DNA from: CAYGJN01 sp964350135
Lineage (GTDB): Bacteria; Bdellovibrionota; Bacteriovoracia; Bacteriovoracales; Bacteriovoracaceae
Reading direction: 5' to 3'
Assembly (NCBI GenBank): GCA_964350135.1
Contig: CAYGJN010000090.1
Span: 1 to 11,693, forward strand
DNA: 11,693 nucleotides
Shown: positions 1 to 6,084 of the stretch, piece after piece
How the letters are laid out: each line of letters begins with the position of its first letter
How positions within the stretch are numbered: the first letter of the stretch is position 1
Notes under the pieces: model-generated
Seen by the model: only the letters and a program-made list of their open reading frames with translations
What the model was told of the DNA's origin: nothing
Database searches by the model: none
Made by a program: the position numbers and the translations under genes

Positions 1-156
1 CTTCCAAGAAGAACAAGTGAAATTAGAATTCGAGATAGATGTTTAATTACTGGGAGACCTCGTGGATTCATGAGAAATTTCAAGATGAGCAGGATCGCAT
101 TTAGAGAACTTGCAAGTCGCGGGATGATTCCTGGAATAACAAAGTCCAGCTGGTAA
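1..156 (+). CDS. rpsN: 30S ribosomal protein S14, C-terminal part (5' end outside window)
   Basis: The frame is open from base 1 and ends at TAA 154-156, giving the last 51 residues of S14. S14 is a 30S head protein that binds 16S rRNA near S3, S10 and S13. The visible part holds the family signature TGRPRGFMRNFKMSR and ends in the usual GITKSSW tail, much like the E. coli ending. It carries only one cysteine (RDRC) where zinc-type S14 has two CxxC pairs, so this is the long, zinc-independent form of about 100 residues. Its place directly before rpsH is the standard spc operon order. The identification is firm; the N-terminal half cannot be seen. Confidence 0.95.
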   Translation, partial: LPRRTSEIRIRDRCLITGRPRGFMRNFKMSRIAFRELASRGMIPGITKSSW

Positions 157-173
157 TTAAGGAGTACTTAGAT

Positions 174-557
174 ATGATGACTGATCCTATTGCTGATTTT
201 CTTACAAGAATTAGAAATGCCATTACGGCCGGGCATGACCGTGTAGAAATACCGGGAAGCAAAATCAAGGCAGGTATTTGTAAAGTTTTGAAAGAAGAAG
301 GCTATATTAAGTCTTTTAAGGTTATCGCGAAATCACCAAGCGATATTAGAATAAAAGTAATTTTAAAAGAAAATGCAATCATTGGATTGCAAAGAGTTTC
401 TAAGCCTGGTCTTAGAAAATATGCAGGTTACAGAGATAAGCCAAGAGTGCTAAGTGGTCTTGGTGTATCAGTTATTTCAACGTCAAAAGGGATCATATCT
501 TCTAGGAAAGCTGATCATCTTAAAGTTGGCGGTGAATTACTTTGTAATATTTGGTAG
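174..557 (+). CDS. rpsH: 30S ribosomal protein S8
   Basis: A complete S8 of 127 residues, close to the family's usual 130. S8 binds the central domain of 16S rRNA and is needed early in 30S assembly; in E. coli it also represses the spc operon at rplE, which lies outside this window. The N-terminal motif TDPIADFLTRIRNA and the C-terminal STSKGIISSRKAD...GGELLCNIW are diagnostic. Two ATG codons sit in a row at 174 and 177. The SD AAGGAG at 159-164 is 9 bases from the first and 12 from the second, so 174 is preferred, though many homologues begin at the position of 177. It follows rpsN by 17 bases, and its stop codon runs into the rplF ribosome-binding site. Confidence 0.97.
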   Translation: MMTDPIADFLTRIRNAITAGHDRVEIPGSKIKAGICKVLKEEGYIKSFKVIAKSPSDIRIKVILKENAIIGLQRVSKPGLRKYAGYRDKPRVLSGLGVSVISTSKGIISSRKADHLKVGGELLCNIW

Positions 558-566
558 GAGCGAGAG

Positions 567-1109
567 ATGTCAAGAATAGGTAAAGAGCCAATAGTAGTTC
601 CAGACAAAGTTCAAGTTAATATTGATGGTCTGGCTGTAAGTGTAAAAGGTCCCAAAGGGGAGCTAGCTTTTACGTTTGCAGAGGGTGTGAACATTAACAG
701 AAAAGAAAATGAAGTTCTTGTAACTCCAGTAGATGCAAATGATAGAAATCATAAGTCTCTTTGGGGAATGACGAGAACTCTTGTTAACAATATGGTTGTT
801 GGAGTAACAGACGGCTTTGAAAAAACATTAATTTTTAATGGTGTTGGTTATAAGGCAGCTGTTTCTGGGGATACGTTAACGTTAAACCTGGGATACTCTC
901 ACCCAATTGATTATAAACTTCCTGAGGGAGTGAGTGCAAAAGTTGTTAAAAATGAAATTATGATTTCTGGATGCAGTAAGGAGCTTGTTGGTTTTACTGC
1001 TGCAAAAGTTAGATCTTTCAGACCGCCAGAGCCTTATAAAGGTAAAGGTGTGAAATACTCAGATGAAGTAATTATTAGAAAAGCTGGTAAAACCGGTGCT
1101 AAGAAGTAG
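567..1109 (+). CDS. rplF: 50S ribosomal protein L6
   Basis: A complete L6 of 180 residues (E. coli 177). L6 sits at the base of the L7/L12 stalk near the sarcin-ricin loop of 23S rRNA. It opens with MSRIGKEPIVVP and carries the strongly conserved rRNA-binding signature PEPYKGKGVKYSDE at residues 154-167, followed by a basic tail. The two repeated L6 folds are recognisable around residues 10-80 and 90-170. The SD is GGAG at 557-560, overlapping the last base of the rpsH stop codon, with 6 bases to the ATG. This tight spacing suggests translational coupling with rpsH. Confidence 0.97.
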   Translation: MSRIGKEPIVVPDKVQVNIDGLAVSVKGPKGELAFTFAEGVNINRKENEVLVTPVDANDRNHKSLWGMTRTLVNNMVVGVTDGFEKTLIFNGVGYKAAVSGDTLTLNLGYSHPIDYKLPEGVSAKVVKNEIMISGCSKELVGFTAAKVRSFRPPEPYKGKGVKYSDEVIIRKAGKTGAKK

Positions 1110-1116
1110 GTAAATA

Positions 1117-1491
1117 ATGAGAAAGCCAACTGGTAAACTTAGAAATTTAAAGAAAGTAAGACAGTTAAGAAGAAAACTTTCAATAAGAAAAAACGTTAAT
1201 GGAACTGAGTTAAGACCAAGAGTTTGTACAATTAAATCAAATAAGCATTTAGTTGTTCAGGTAGTTGATGATTCAATAAGCAAAACTCTTTTCTCTGTTC
1301 AGACTTATGGTAAGAACGCAGTAAAAGCAAAATCTAATAAAGATGGTGCTAAACTTGTTGGTGCAGCTTTGGCTGAGCAACTTAAGCAAAGAAAATTAGA
1401 AAATGTTGTTTTTGATAGAAACGGTAATAAGTATGCCGGTGTGATAGCAACTCTTGCGGACTCTCTTAGAGAGAACGGAATCAGAGTTTAG
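1117..1491 (+). CDS. rplR: 50S ribosomal protein L18
   Basis: A complete L18 of 124 residues (E. coli 117). L18 binds 5S rRNA together with L5 and anchors it in the central protuberance. The very basic N-terminus (residues 1-25) matches the 5S-binding tail. The core shows GTELRPRVCTIKSNKHLVVQVVDD, and the end FDRNGNKYAGVIATLADSLRENGIRV follows the family ending closely. It begins 7 bases after rplF. The SD is weak (AGGT at 1108-1111, overlapping the rplF stop), which fits coupling to translation of rplF. Confidence 0.96.
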   Translation: MRKPTGKLRNLKKVRQLRRKLSIRKNVNGTELRPRVCTIKSNKHLVVQVVDDSISKTLFSVQTYGKNAVKAKSNKDGAKLVGAALAEQLKQRKLENVVFDRNGNKYAGVIATLADSLRENGIRV

Positions 1492-1505
1492 CTCTAGGGG
1501 AAATC

Positions 1506-2120
1506 ATGACTGATGAAGTAAAAGAAGAAGCTGGAAAAACTGAAGAAGCTGCTGCTCAAGAAGAGAAAAAAGCTGCTCCAAAGAAGAGACATAATAAAAG
1601 ACCGCCTAGAGAAAAAGCTGCTACGGCTGGTGGACCAAGTGTCGATCTTGAAGAAAGAGTAGTTGCAGTCAATAGGGTTGCCAAAGTTGTTAAAGGTGGA
1701 CGTCGTTTTTCTTTCTCTGCACTTATTGTTGTTGGTGACAAAAGAGGTCGTGTTGGTTTTGGTTTAGGTAAAGCAAAAGAAGTTCCTGAAGCAATCAGAA
1801 AAGCTAAGATGACTGCTGAGAAAAGTATGATTCCTGTTCCAATTGAGGCAGGAACGATTCCTCACACTGTTCTTGGAACATGGGATGCGGGAAAGATTTT
1901 ATTTAAGCCTGCTGCTGAAGGTACTGGGATTAAAGCCGCTGGTGCTTGTCGTTCTATTTTAGAACTGGCTGGTGTTGAGAATGTATTAACAAAATCGCTA
2001 AGAGGGAATAACCCTCACAATATTGTAAAAGCAACATTTGATGCTCTTAAGCAATTACGTTCAAAAGAAACTATTGCAAAAGTAAGAGATGCAGAAGTTG
2101 CAACAATTAGAATTAAATAG
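1506..2120 (+). CDS. rpsE: 30S ribosomal protein S5 with long N-terminal extension
   Basis: S5 helps form the mRNA entry tunnel and affects decoding accuracy. This protein has 204 residues against 167 in E. coli. The conserved core starts at about residue 49 (LEERVVAVNRVAKVVKGGRRFSF), so Asn56-Arg57 align with E. coli Asn19-Arg20, an extension of 37 residues. The extra part is low complexity: residues 1-24 are acidic and alanine-rich, and 25-38 are basic (KKRHNKRPPREKA). The second domain has the usual AEGTGIKAAGACRSILELAGVENVLTKSLRGNNPHN run. The start is supported by the SD AGGGG at 1496-1500, 5 bases before the ATG. The next in-frame methionine lies inside the core, so the extension is probably genuine. 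S5 extensions are known in other bacteria. Confidence 0.96.
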   Translation: MTDEVKEEAGKTEEAAAQEEKKAAPKKRHNKRPPREKAATAGGPSVDLEERVVAVNRVAKVVKGGRRFSFSALIVVGDKRGRVGFGLGKAKEVPEAIRKAKMTAEKSMIPVPIEAGTIPHTVLGTWDAGKILFKPAAEGTGIKAAGACRSILELAGVENVLTKSLRGNNPHNIVKATFDALKQLRSKETIAKVRDAEVATIRIK

Positions 2121-2129
2121 AGGTAAGTG

Positions 2130-2309
2130 ATGAGTAAACAAATCACAGTAAAACTTAAAAAAAGTACTATTGGTTGTACAGACAAGGTCAAAGCTTGTGT
2201 TAGAGGCTTGGGTCTTCGTAAAACAGGAACTTCAAAAACTCTTGAAAATACGCCAGCAGTACGTGGAATGATAAAAAAAGTAATCCACCTTTTAGAGGTT
2301 AGTGAGTAA
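2130..2309 (+). CDS. rpmD: 50S ribosomal protein L30
   Basis: A complete L30 of 59 residues, equal in length to the E. coli protein. L30 is a small surface protein of the large subunit found in the bacterial spc operon. The core GLGLRKTGTSKTLENTPAVRGMIKKVIHLLEV matches the family pattern. A GTG at 2127 lies directly before the ATG at 2130. The SD AGGT at 2121-2124 is 5 bases from the ATG but only 2 from the GTG, so the ATG is chosen. It lies 9 bases after rpsE and 14 before rplO. Confidence 0.95.
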   Translation: MSKQITVKLKKSTIGCTDKVKACVRGLGLRKTGTSKTLENTPAVRGMIKKVIHLLEVSE

Positions 2310-2323
2310 CTTGGAGTAACGTC

Positions 2324-2773
2324 GTGTTAAGGTTAAATAATTTATCGAGCCCTAAGGGCGCAACAAAAAACACTAAAAGAATTGGCCGTGGTCAAGGTTC
2401 AGGTCAGGGAACTCAGGCCGGTAAAGGGCATAAAGGTCAAAAAGCTCGCTCTGGCGGGGGCATCCCTTTAGGCTTTGAAGGTGGTCAAATGCCTTTATAT
2501 AGAAGACTTCCTAAAAGAGGTTTTTCTAATTATTTGTTTAGAAAGCATTTTGCCATAGTAAATTTAGCTCAATTAGCAGATTTTTCAGGTGAAGTGACTA
2601 GAGAGAGTCTTATCTCTGCTGGTTTAATTGCTGGCGGTAAAAAGAAGCTTCCAATTAAGATTTTAGCTAAGGAAGGGGACAAACTTCAAAAGTCTTTGAC
2701 TTTTACAGGTATTGAGAAGTTTTCTAAAGCAGCAAAAGGACTGATTGAAAAATCTGGTGGAAAGATTCAATAA
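2324..2773 (+). CDS. rplO: 50S ribosomal protein L15 (GTG start)
   Basis: A complete L15 of 149 residues (E. coli 144). L15 threads deep into 23S rRNA and is a late-assembling 50S protein. The long glycine and lysine-rich N-terminal extension is clear at residues 20-46 (GRGQGSGQGTQAGKGHKGQKA), followed by GGQMPLYRRLPKRGF at 53-67, the typical L15 signature. Translation starts at GTG 2324 with the SD TTGGAG at 2311-2316, 7 bases upstream. No ATG in this frame lies close enough to compete. It is the last ribosomal gene before a 78-base gap that leads to secY and holds a terminator-like hairpin. Confidence 0.96.
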   Translation: MLRLNNLSSPKGATKNTKRIGRGQGSGQGTQAGKGHKGQKARSGGGIPLGFEGGQMPLYRRLPKRGFSNYLFRKHFAIVNLAQLADFSGEVTRESLISAGLIAGGKKKLPIKILAKEGDKLQKSLTFTGIEKFSKAAKGLIEKSGGKIQ

Positions 2774-2807
2774 TTATTTATTAGTATAGTATTTTTAATG
2801 AATTTAA

Positions 2808-2840
2808 TGCCGGCTCAAGGGAGCTGGCAGTTTTATTTTT
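2808..2840 (+). terminator. Intrinsic terminator-like hairpin between rplO and secY
   Basis: The arms TGCCGGCTC (2808-2816) and GAGCTGGCA (2821-2829) pair over 9 bp with one G-U wobble, closed by the tetraloop AAGG. A T-rich tail (TTTTATTTTT, 2831-2840) starts one base later. This has the form of a factor-independent terminator, placed inside the operon and ending next to the secY ribosome-binding site at 2841-2846. No good promoter with both boxes is visible between it and secY, so it probably attenuates rather than fully stops transcription. Confidence 0.7.
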
Positions 2841-2851
2841 AGGTGGGCGTA

Positions 2852-4159
2852 ATGAATATAGGCCAAGGAAAAGTCGAAGAACTCAAAAAGAAAATTTTTG
2901 CAACAATCCTTTTACTTATTGTTTTTAGGATTGCGGCTCAGATTCCAGTTCCTGGTGTTGATGGGCTTGCTTTAAAATCTTTTTTTGAAGGTCAAGAAAG
3001 ATCTATTTTTGACTTGATTAATACCTTTAGTGGTGGTGCCCTAAAAAGGCTATCAGTTCTTGCTTTAGGGATCATGCCTTATATTACGACATCAATTATT
3101 TTCTCTTTGTTGGGAGAGGTTATTCCTCAAATTCAAGAGTTACAGCAAGACTCTGAAGGCCATAAGAAAGTTCAAAAGTGGACAAGGTATGCCACAGTTC
3201 TTCTTTGTATGGTTCAAGGTTATGGTATGGCTACATATTTTGAGTCAGTGAGATCTCAAAGTGGTTTGCCAGTTATTCCTGAGCCTGGACTTTATTTTAA
3301 GTTAACGACAATGATCACTCTTACTGCTGGTACAATTTTCTTGATGTGGTTAGGAGAGAGAATTACAGAGTACGGCCTTGAAAATGGTGTCTCGCTTATT
3401 ATTTTTGCTGGTATAGCTGTTGATTTACCAACCGAATATGCACAAAAAATTACCCTTTTTAGAAACGGTGAACTTTCAGGCTTTACACTGCTTTCAGCTA
3501 TCGCTGTTACAGTGATTGCTTTTTTTATCATTTCATATATAGAGAAATCCTTTCGAAATATACCAGTCCAATACGCGAAGAAAGTTGTACATAATAGGGT
3601 TTACGGCGGAACACAGAGCCTTCCAATGAGAGTGGATACAGGTGGTGTTATGCCTCCAATTCTTGCATCTTCACTATTAATGGCCCCTGCCACAATTTTT
3701 AACTTGGTACCAAAGGATAGTATTATTGCTCCATACTTAGAGACGATTACTCAATCTCTTTACCCTGGGCAGTTATTGTTTAATGTATTTTTTGGATTAT
3801 TGATTGTTTATATGGCCTATTTTTATGCTCCAATTCAGTTCAAAACAAAAAGAATTGCAGAGCAAATGCAAAAAAATAACGCCTTTGTTCCTGGTATCCG
3901 CCCAGGAGAGAAGACAAAAGAATTTTTAGACTATGTTCTTAATCGATTAACTTTCTTTGGATCTCTCTTTTTAATTGTTATTTGTATTGTTCCAACGATT
4001 GTTAACCCTCAAACAAGAATGGGAGGAACAGCCCTACTTATTCTTGTGAGTGTTTCAATTAGGGTTATGATGAATATTCAGTCATTCTTATTTTCTGGCC
4101 GTTATGAGACTTCTTATAAATCTCGCGGGAAATACAGTGGCGGGAATAAGAGGTTTTAA
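2852..4159 (+). CDS. secY: Protein translocase channel subunit SecY
   Basis: SecY forms the ten-helix protein-conducting channel of the inner membrane with SecE and SecG. This protein has 435 residues, close to the E. coli 443. Visible marks are the first helix and IPVPGVD (about residues 31-37), the plug-region SGGALKRLSVLALGIMPYITTSII (61-84), the GGVMPPILASS segment (264-274), the cytoplasmic C5 loop PGIRPG with the conserved arginine at 350, and GGTALLILVSVSIRVMMNIQSFL in helix 10. The ATG at 2852 is chosen because the SD AGGTGG (2841-2846) is 5 bases upstream. A GTG at 2843 lies inside that SD and is rejected. It ends 2 bases before adk. The gene usually follows rplO directly; here a hairpin intervenes. 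Confidence 0.97.
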   Translation: MNIGQGKVEELKKKIFATILLLIVFRIAAQIPVPGVDGLALKSFFEGQERSIFDLINTFSGGALKRLSVLALGIMPYITTSIIFSLLGEVIPQIQELQQDSEGHKKVQKWTRYATVLLCMVQGYGMATYFESVRSQSGLPVIPEPGLYFKLTTMITLTAGTIFLMWLGERITEYGLENGVSLIIFAGIAVDLPTEYAQKITLFRNGELSGFTLLSAIAVTVIAFFIISYIEKSFRNIPVQYAKKVVHNRVYGGTQSLPMRVDTGGVMPPILASSLLMAPATIFNLVPKDSIIAPYLETITQSLYPGQLLFNVFFGLLIVYMAYFYAPIQFKTKRIAEQMQKNNAFVPGIRPGEKTKEFLDYVLNRLTFFGSLFLIVICIVPTIVNPQTRMGGTALLILVSVSIRVMMNIQSFLFSGRYETSYKSRGKYSGGNKRF

Positions 4160-4161
4160 TA

Positions 4162-4800
4162 ATGACTCAGCTGGTTCTATTAGGCGCACCAGGTTCTGGC
4201 AAAGGAACCCAAGCTGTTAGGCTTGTTAAAGAGCATGGTTATAACCATGTTTCTACAGGTGACCTTTTAAGATCTGAGATCAAAAAAGGCACTGAGCTTG
4301 GTAAGAAAGTTGATGGTGTTCTTAAGGCTGGAGAGCTAGTTAATGACGATATGGTTCTTGAACTATTAAAAGCTAATTGTGATTTAGAGTCAGGGCAGTA
4401 TATCTTTGACGGTTTTCCTCGCAATATTGAGCAGGCAAAGCTTCTAGAAGACAATGTTCTCAAGGGAAAAGCATATCTAGGCGTTTATTTTAATATGCCT
4501 ACAAATGTTCTTGTAGAAAGACTTACAAACCGTAGAGTCTGCAAGGATTGCGGTGCTGTATATAATTTGAAATTTCTTCCTCCTAAAAAGGAAGGGGTTT
4601 GTGACAAGTGTAACTCCACTAATATCTATCAAAGAGATGATGATAAGAAGGAAGTTATTGAAAACAGGATGGAAGTCTATAAAAGCACAATTGGACCTGT
4701 ATTAGACTATTACAGGGAGAAGAATATCCTGGTTGAAGTAGATGCCTCTCTTGAGATAGATCAGGTATTCCAAGAAGTTACTAAGGCTGTTAAAGAGTAG
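4162..4800 (+). CDS. adk: Adenylate kinase, zinc-LID type
   Basis: Cytosolic enzyme that converts ATP and AMP to two ADP. The protein has 212 residues (E. coli 214). The P-loop GAPGSGKGT is at residues 8-16, the AMP-binding STGDLLR at 31-37, and DGFPRN at 83-88. The long LID domain carries four cysteines, Cys127, Cys130, Cys147 and Cys150, arranged CxxC-x16-CxxC, which is the structural zinc site of many Gram-positive and some deltaproteobacterial enzymes; E. coli adenylate kinase lacks it. The SD AAGAGG at 4148-4153 lies within the end of secY, 8 bases from the start, so the two genes are probably coupled. No methionine aminopeptidase gene (map), often next to adk, follows. Confidence 0.97.
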   Translation: MTQLVLLGAPGSGKGTQAVRLVKEHGYNHVSTGDLLRSEIKKGTELGKKVDGVLKAGELVNDDMVLELLKANCDLESGQYIFDGFPRNIEQAKLLEDNVLKGKAYLGVYFNMPTNVLVERLTNRRVCKDCGAVYNLKFLPPKKEGVCDKCNSTNIYQRDDDKKEVIENRMEVYKSTIGPVLDYYREKNILVEVDASLEIDQVFQEVTKAVKE

Positions 4801-4825
4801 ATTGTCTACTAAAAATATTGATTAG

Positions 4826-4847
4826 AATCTTGCCATTATGCAAGATT
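4826..4847. repeat. Perfect 8-bp inverted repeat upstream of infA
   Basis: AATCTTGC (4826-4833) and GCAAGATT (4840-4847) are exact reverse complements separated by the six bases CATTAT. No T-run follows, so it does not look like a terminator. It overlaps the predicted -35 box at 4830-4835 and would suit either a protein-binding operator or an RNA hairpin in read-through transcripts from adk. Confidence 0.6.
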
Positions 4848-4858
4848 ATGGCTATAAA
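4830..4858 (+). promoter_or_regulatory. Predicted sigma-70-type promoter for infA and the alpha block
   Basis: A -35 box TTGCCA (4830-4835, 5 of 6 to consensus) and a -10 box TATAAA (4853-4858, 5 of 6) are separated by exactly 17 bases. Transcription would start near 4865, just ahead of the infA SD TAGGAG at 4871-4876, giving a short leader. It sits in the 80-base gap after adk, so infA, rpmJ, rpsM, rpsK, rpsD, rpoA and rplQ could be transcribed independently of the upstream ribosomal genes. Confidence 0.6.
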
Positions 4859-4880
4859 GGCGTGCTAGTTTAGGAGTAGA

Positions 4881-5096
4881 ATGAGCGAAACCATTGAAGC
4901 TGAAGGTGAAGTTACTGAGCTTTTGCCAAACACAAAGTTTAGGGTGAAGCTTCCAAACGGACATTCAATTGTTGCTCATATTAGTGGCAAGATGCGAATG
5001 CATTTTATTAAGATACTTCCGGGTGACAAAGTACTCGTCCAAATTAGCAAGTACGACTTGAATAAGGGAAGAATTACATTTCGGAATAAGAAATAG
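4881..5096 (+). CDS. infA: Translation initiation factor IF-1
   Basis: A complete IF-1 of 71 residues (E. coli 72), a single OB-fold protein that binds the A site of the 30S subunit during initiation and works with IF-2 and IF-3. The sequence follows the family throughout: EAEGEVTELLPNTKFRVKL, then NGHSIVAHISGKMRMHFIKILPGDKVLVQ and the ending YDLNKGRITFRNK. The SD TAGGAG at 4871-4876 is 4 bases before the ATG. The gene is preceded by its own predicted promoter and followed 11 bases later by rpmJ, the usual partner in the alpha-operon region. Confidence 0.97.
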   Translation: MSETIEAEGEVTELLPNTKFRVKLPNGHSIVAHISGKMRMHFIKILPGDKVLVQISKYDLNKGRITFRNKK

Positions 5097-5107
5097 TTGG
5101 GGTTGTT

Positions 5108-5224
5108 ATGAAAGTTAGATCTTCAGTAAAAAAGATTTGTAAAGATTGTAAAATTATAAAAAGAAAAGGCGTCTTGAGAGTTATTTGTAAAGCAAACGCT
5201 CGTCACAAGCAGAGACAAGGTTAA
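5108..5224 (+). CDS. rpmJ: 50S ribosomal protein L36, zinc-binding form
   Basis: A 38-residue protein matching L36 along its whole length, starting MKVRSSVKKICKDCKI and ending HKQRQG. L36 is a small zinc protein that braces 23S rRNA helices in the 50S subunit. The four zinc ligands are all present: Cys11, Cys14, Cys27 and His33, the zinc-type (C+) form, at the same positions as in E. coli RpmJ. The ATG at 5108 has a GGGG SD at 5099-5102, 5 bases upstream. It sits between infA and rpsM as in many bacteria, 13 bases before rpsM. Confidence 0.96.
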   Translation: MKVRSSVKKICKDCKIIKRKGVLRVICKANARHKQRQG

Positions 5225-5237
5225 TTAGGAGTTATTG

Positions 5238-5618
5238 ATGGCGCGTATTTTAGGTGTTGACCTTCCAAGAAACAAAGCAATGAGAATAGCACTAAGATCA
5301 CTTTATGGAGTTGGTCCTAAGCTTGCTGTTGATGTTTTAACTGAAGCAGGTATTGAACTTGAAACAAGTTCAAATGAAATTACAGAGGACGATGTTCAAA
5401 GAATCAGAAAGGTTCTTGATAGCTACACTGTTGAAGGTGATCTTCGTCGTGAAGTTGGACTCAATATAAAAAGATTAAAAGACCTTGGTTGTTACCGTGG
5501 TCACAGACATAGAAGAAGTTTACCTGTTCGTGGGCAACGTACTCATACGAATGCACGTACTAGAAAAGGTAAATCAGTAGCTATTGCTGGTAAAAAATCA
5601 ATCAAGCAATTGAAGTAA
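5238..5618 (+). CDS. rpsM: 30S ribosomal protein S13
   Basis: A complete S13 of 126 residues (E. coli 118). S13 lies in the 30S head, contacts the P-site tRNA and forms bridges to the 50S subunit. MARILGVDLPRNKAMRIALRSLYGVG opens the helix-turn-helix-like part, and the hallmark DLGCYRGHRHRRSLPVRGQ (82-100) leads to the basic tail RTHTNARTRKG. The ATG at 5238 is used: the SD AGGAG (5227-5231) is 6 bases away, while a TTG at 5235 would be too close. The E. coli S4-binding pseudoknot before rpsM cannot be present in the same form, because only 13 bases separate rpmJ from rpsM. Confidence 0.97.
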   Translation: MARILGVDLPRNKAMRIALRSLYGVGPKLAVDVLTEAGIELETSSNEITEDDVQRIRKVLDSYTVEGDLRREVGLNIKRLKDLGCYRGHRHRRSLPVRGQRTHTNARTRKGKSVAIAGKKSIKQLK

Positions 5619-5630
5619 GGGTAAATAAGA

Positions 5631-6014
5631 ATGGCTAAAGCGACAGTTAAAAAGAAAGTTAAAAAGAATATTTCCCATGGTGTTTGTCACATTCAGTGTT
5701 CATTTAATAACACTATTGTGAGCTTTACCGATCAAAAAGGTAATGCGCTTGCTTGGGCTTCTGCGGGCCAATTAGGTTTTCGTGGATCTAAAAAATCGAC
5801 TCCATTTGCTGCTCAGATGGCTTCGCAAGAAGCTGCTAGAAGAGCTCAGGAGCATGGACTTTCAACTGTTTCTGTAAAAGTAAAAGGTCCTGGAGCTGGT
5901 CGTGAAAATGCAATTCGTGCATTAGTTGCCGCAGGTCTTAGAATTACTGCTGTTGCAGATGTGTCGCCAATGCCTCATAACGGTTGTCGCGCACCAAAGA
6001 GAAGAAGAGTTTAA
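5631..6014 (+). CDS. rpsK: 30S ribosomal protein S11
   Basis: A complete S11 of 127 residues (E. coli 129). S11 lines the mRNA exit side of the 30S platform next to S18 and S6. It is identified by CSFNNTIVSFTDQKGNALAWASAG (23-46), GFRGSKKSTPFAAQ and the ending PMPHNGCRAPKRRRV. The Asn117-Gly118 step in HNGC corresponds to the site that forms isoaspartate in E. coli S11. The SD AAGGG at 5617-5621, overlapping the end of rpsM, is 9 bases from the ATG. It is followed by a 70-base gap before rpsD, which is unusually long for this operon. Confidence 0.97.
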   Translation: MAKATVKKKVKKNISHGVCHIQCSFNNTIVSFTDQKGNALAWASAGQLGFRGSKKSTPFAAQMASQEAARRAQEHGLSTVSVKVKGPGAGRENAIRALVAAGLRITAVADVSPMPHNGCRAPKRRRV

Positions 6015-6047
6015 TATAAAGCTTGGCTTTGTATATATATAAATAAC

Positions 6048-6065
6048 AATCTGTTTATTCAGATT
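6048..6065. repeat. Perfect 6-bp inverted repeat in the rpsD leader
   Basis: AATCTG (6048-6053) and CAGATT (6060-6065) are reverse complements around the loop TTTATT, in an AT-rich 70-base gap. It lies 5 bases before the rpsD SD AAGGA at 6071-6075. The outer AATCT...AGATT and the six-base AT-rich spacer resemble the repeat upstream of infA at 4826-4847. It could be a weak RNA hairpin; with such low GC the match could be chance. Confidence 0.4.
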
Positions 6066-6084
6066 TAACGAAGGATGAAGAACC

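Noticed and set aside
1556..1741. Open frame on the minus strand inside rpsE
   Set aside because: Low-complexity Ser/Thr/Leu translation opposite a conserved ribosomal gene; no SD and no family resemblance.
3292..3531. Open frame on the minus strand inside secY
   Set aside because: Lies opposite the conserved membrane-helix region of SecY; no family resemblance, so a by-product of the coding strand.
4239..4463. Open frame on the minus strand inside adk
   Set aside because: Opposite the conserved AMP-binding region; Ser-rich translation without similarity.
6023..6049. Possible promoter TTGGCT with TATATA or TATAAA before rpsD
   Set aside because: The TATAAA at 6038-6043 is only 9 bases from the -35-like box, and no good -10 lies at 16-18 bases; simple AT-richness explains it.
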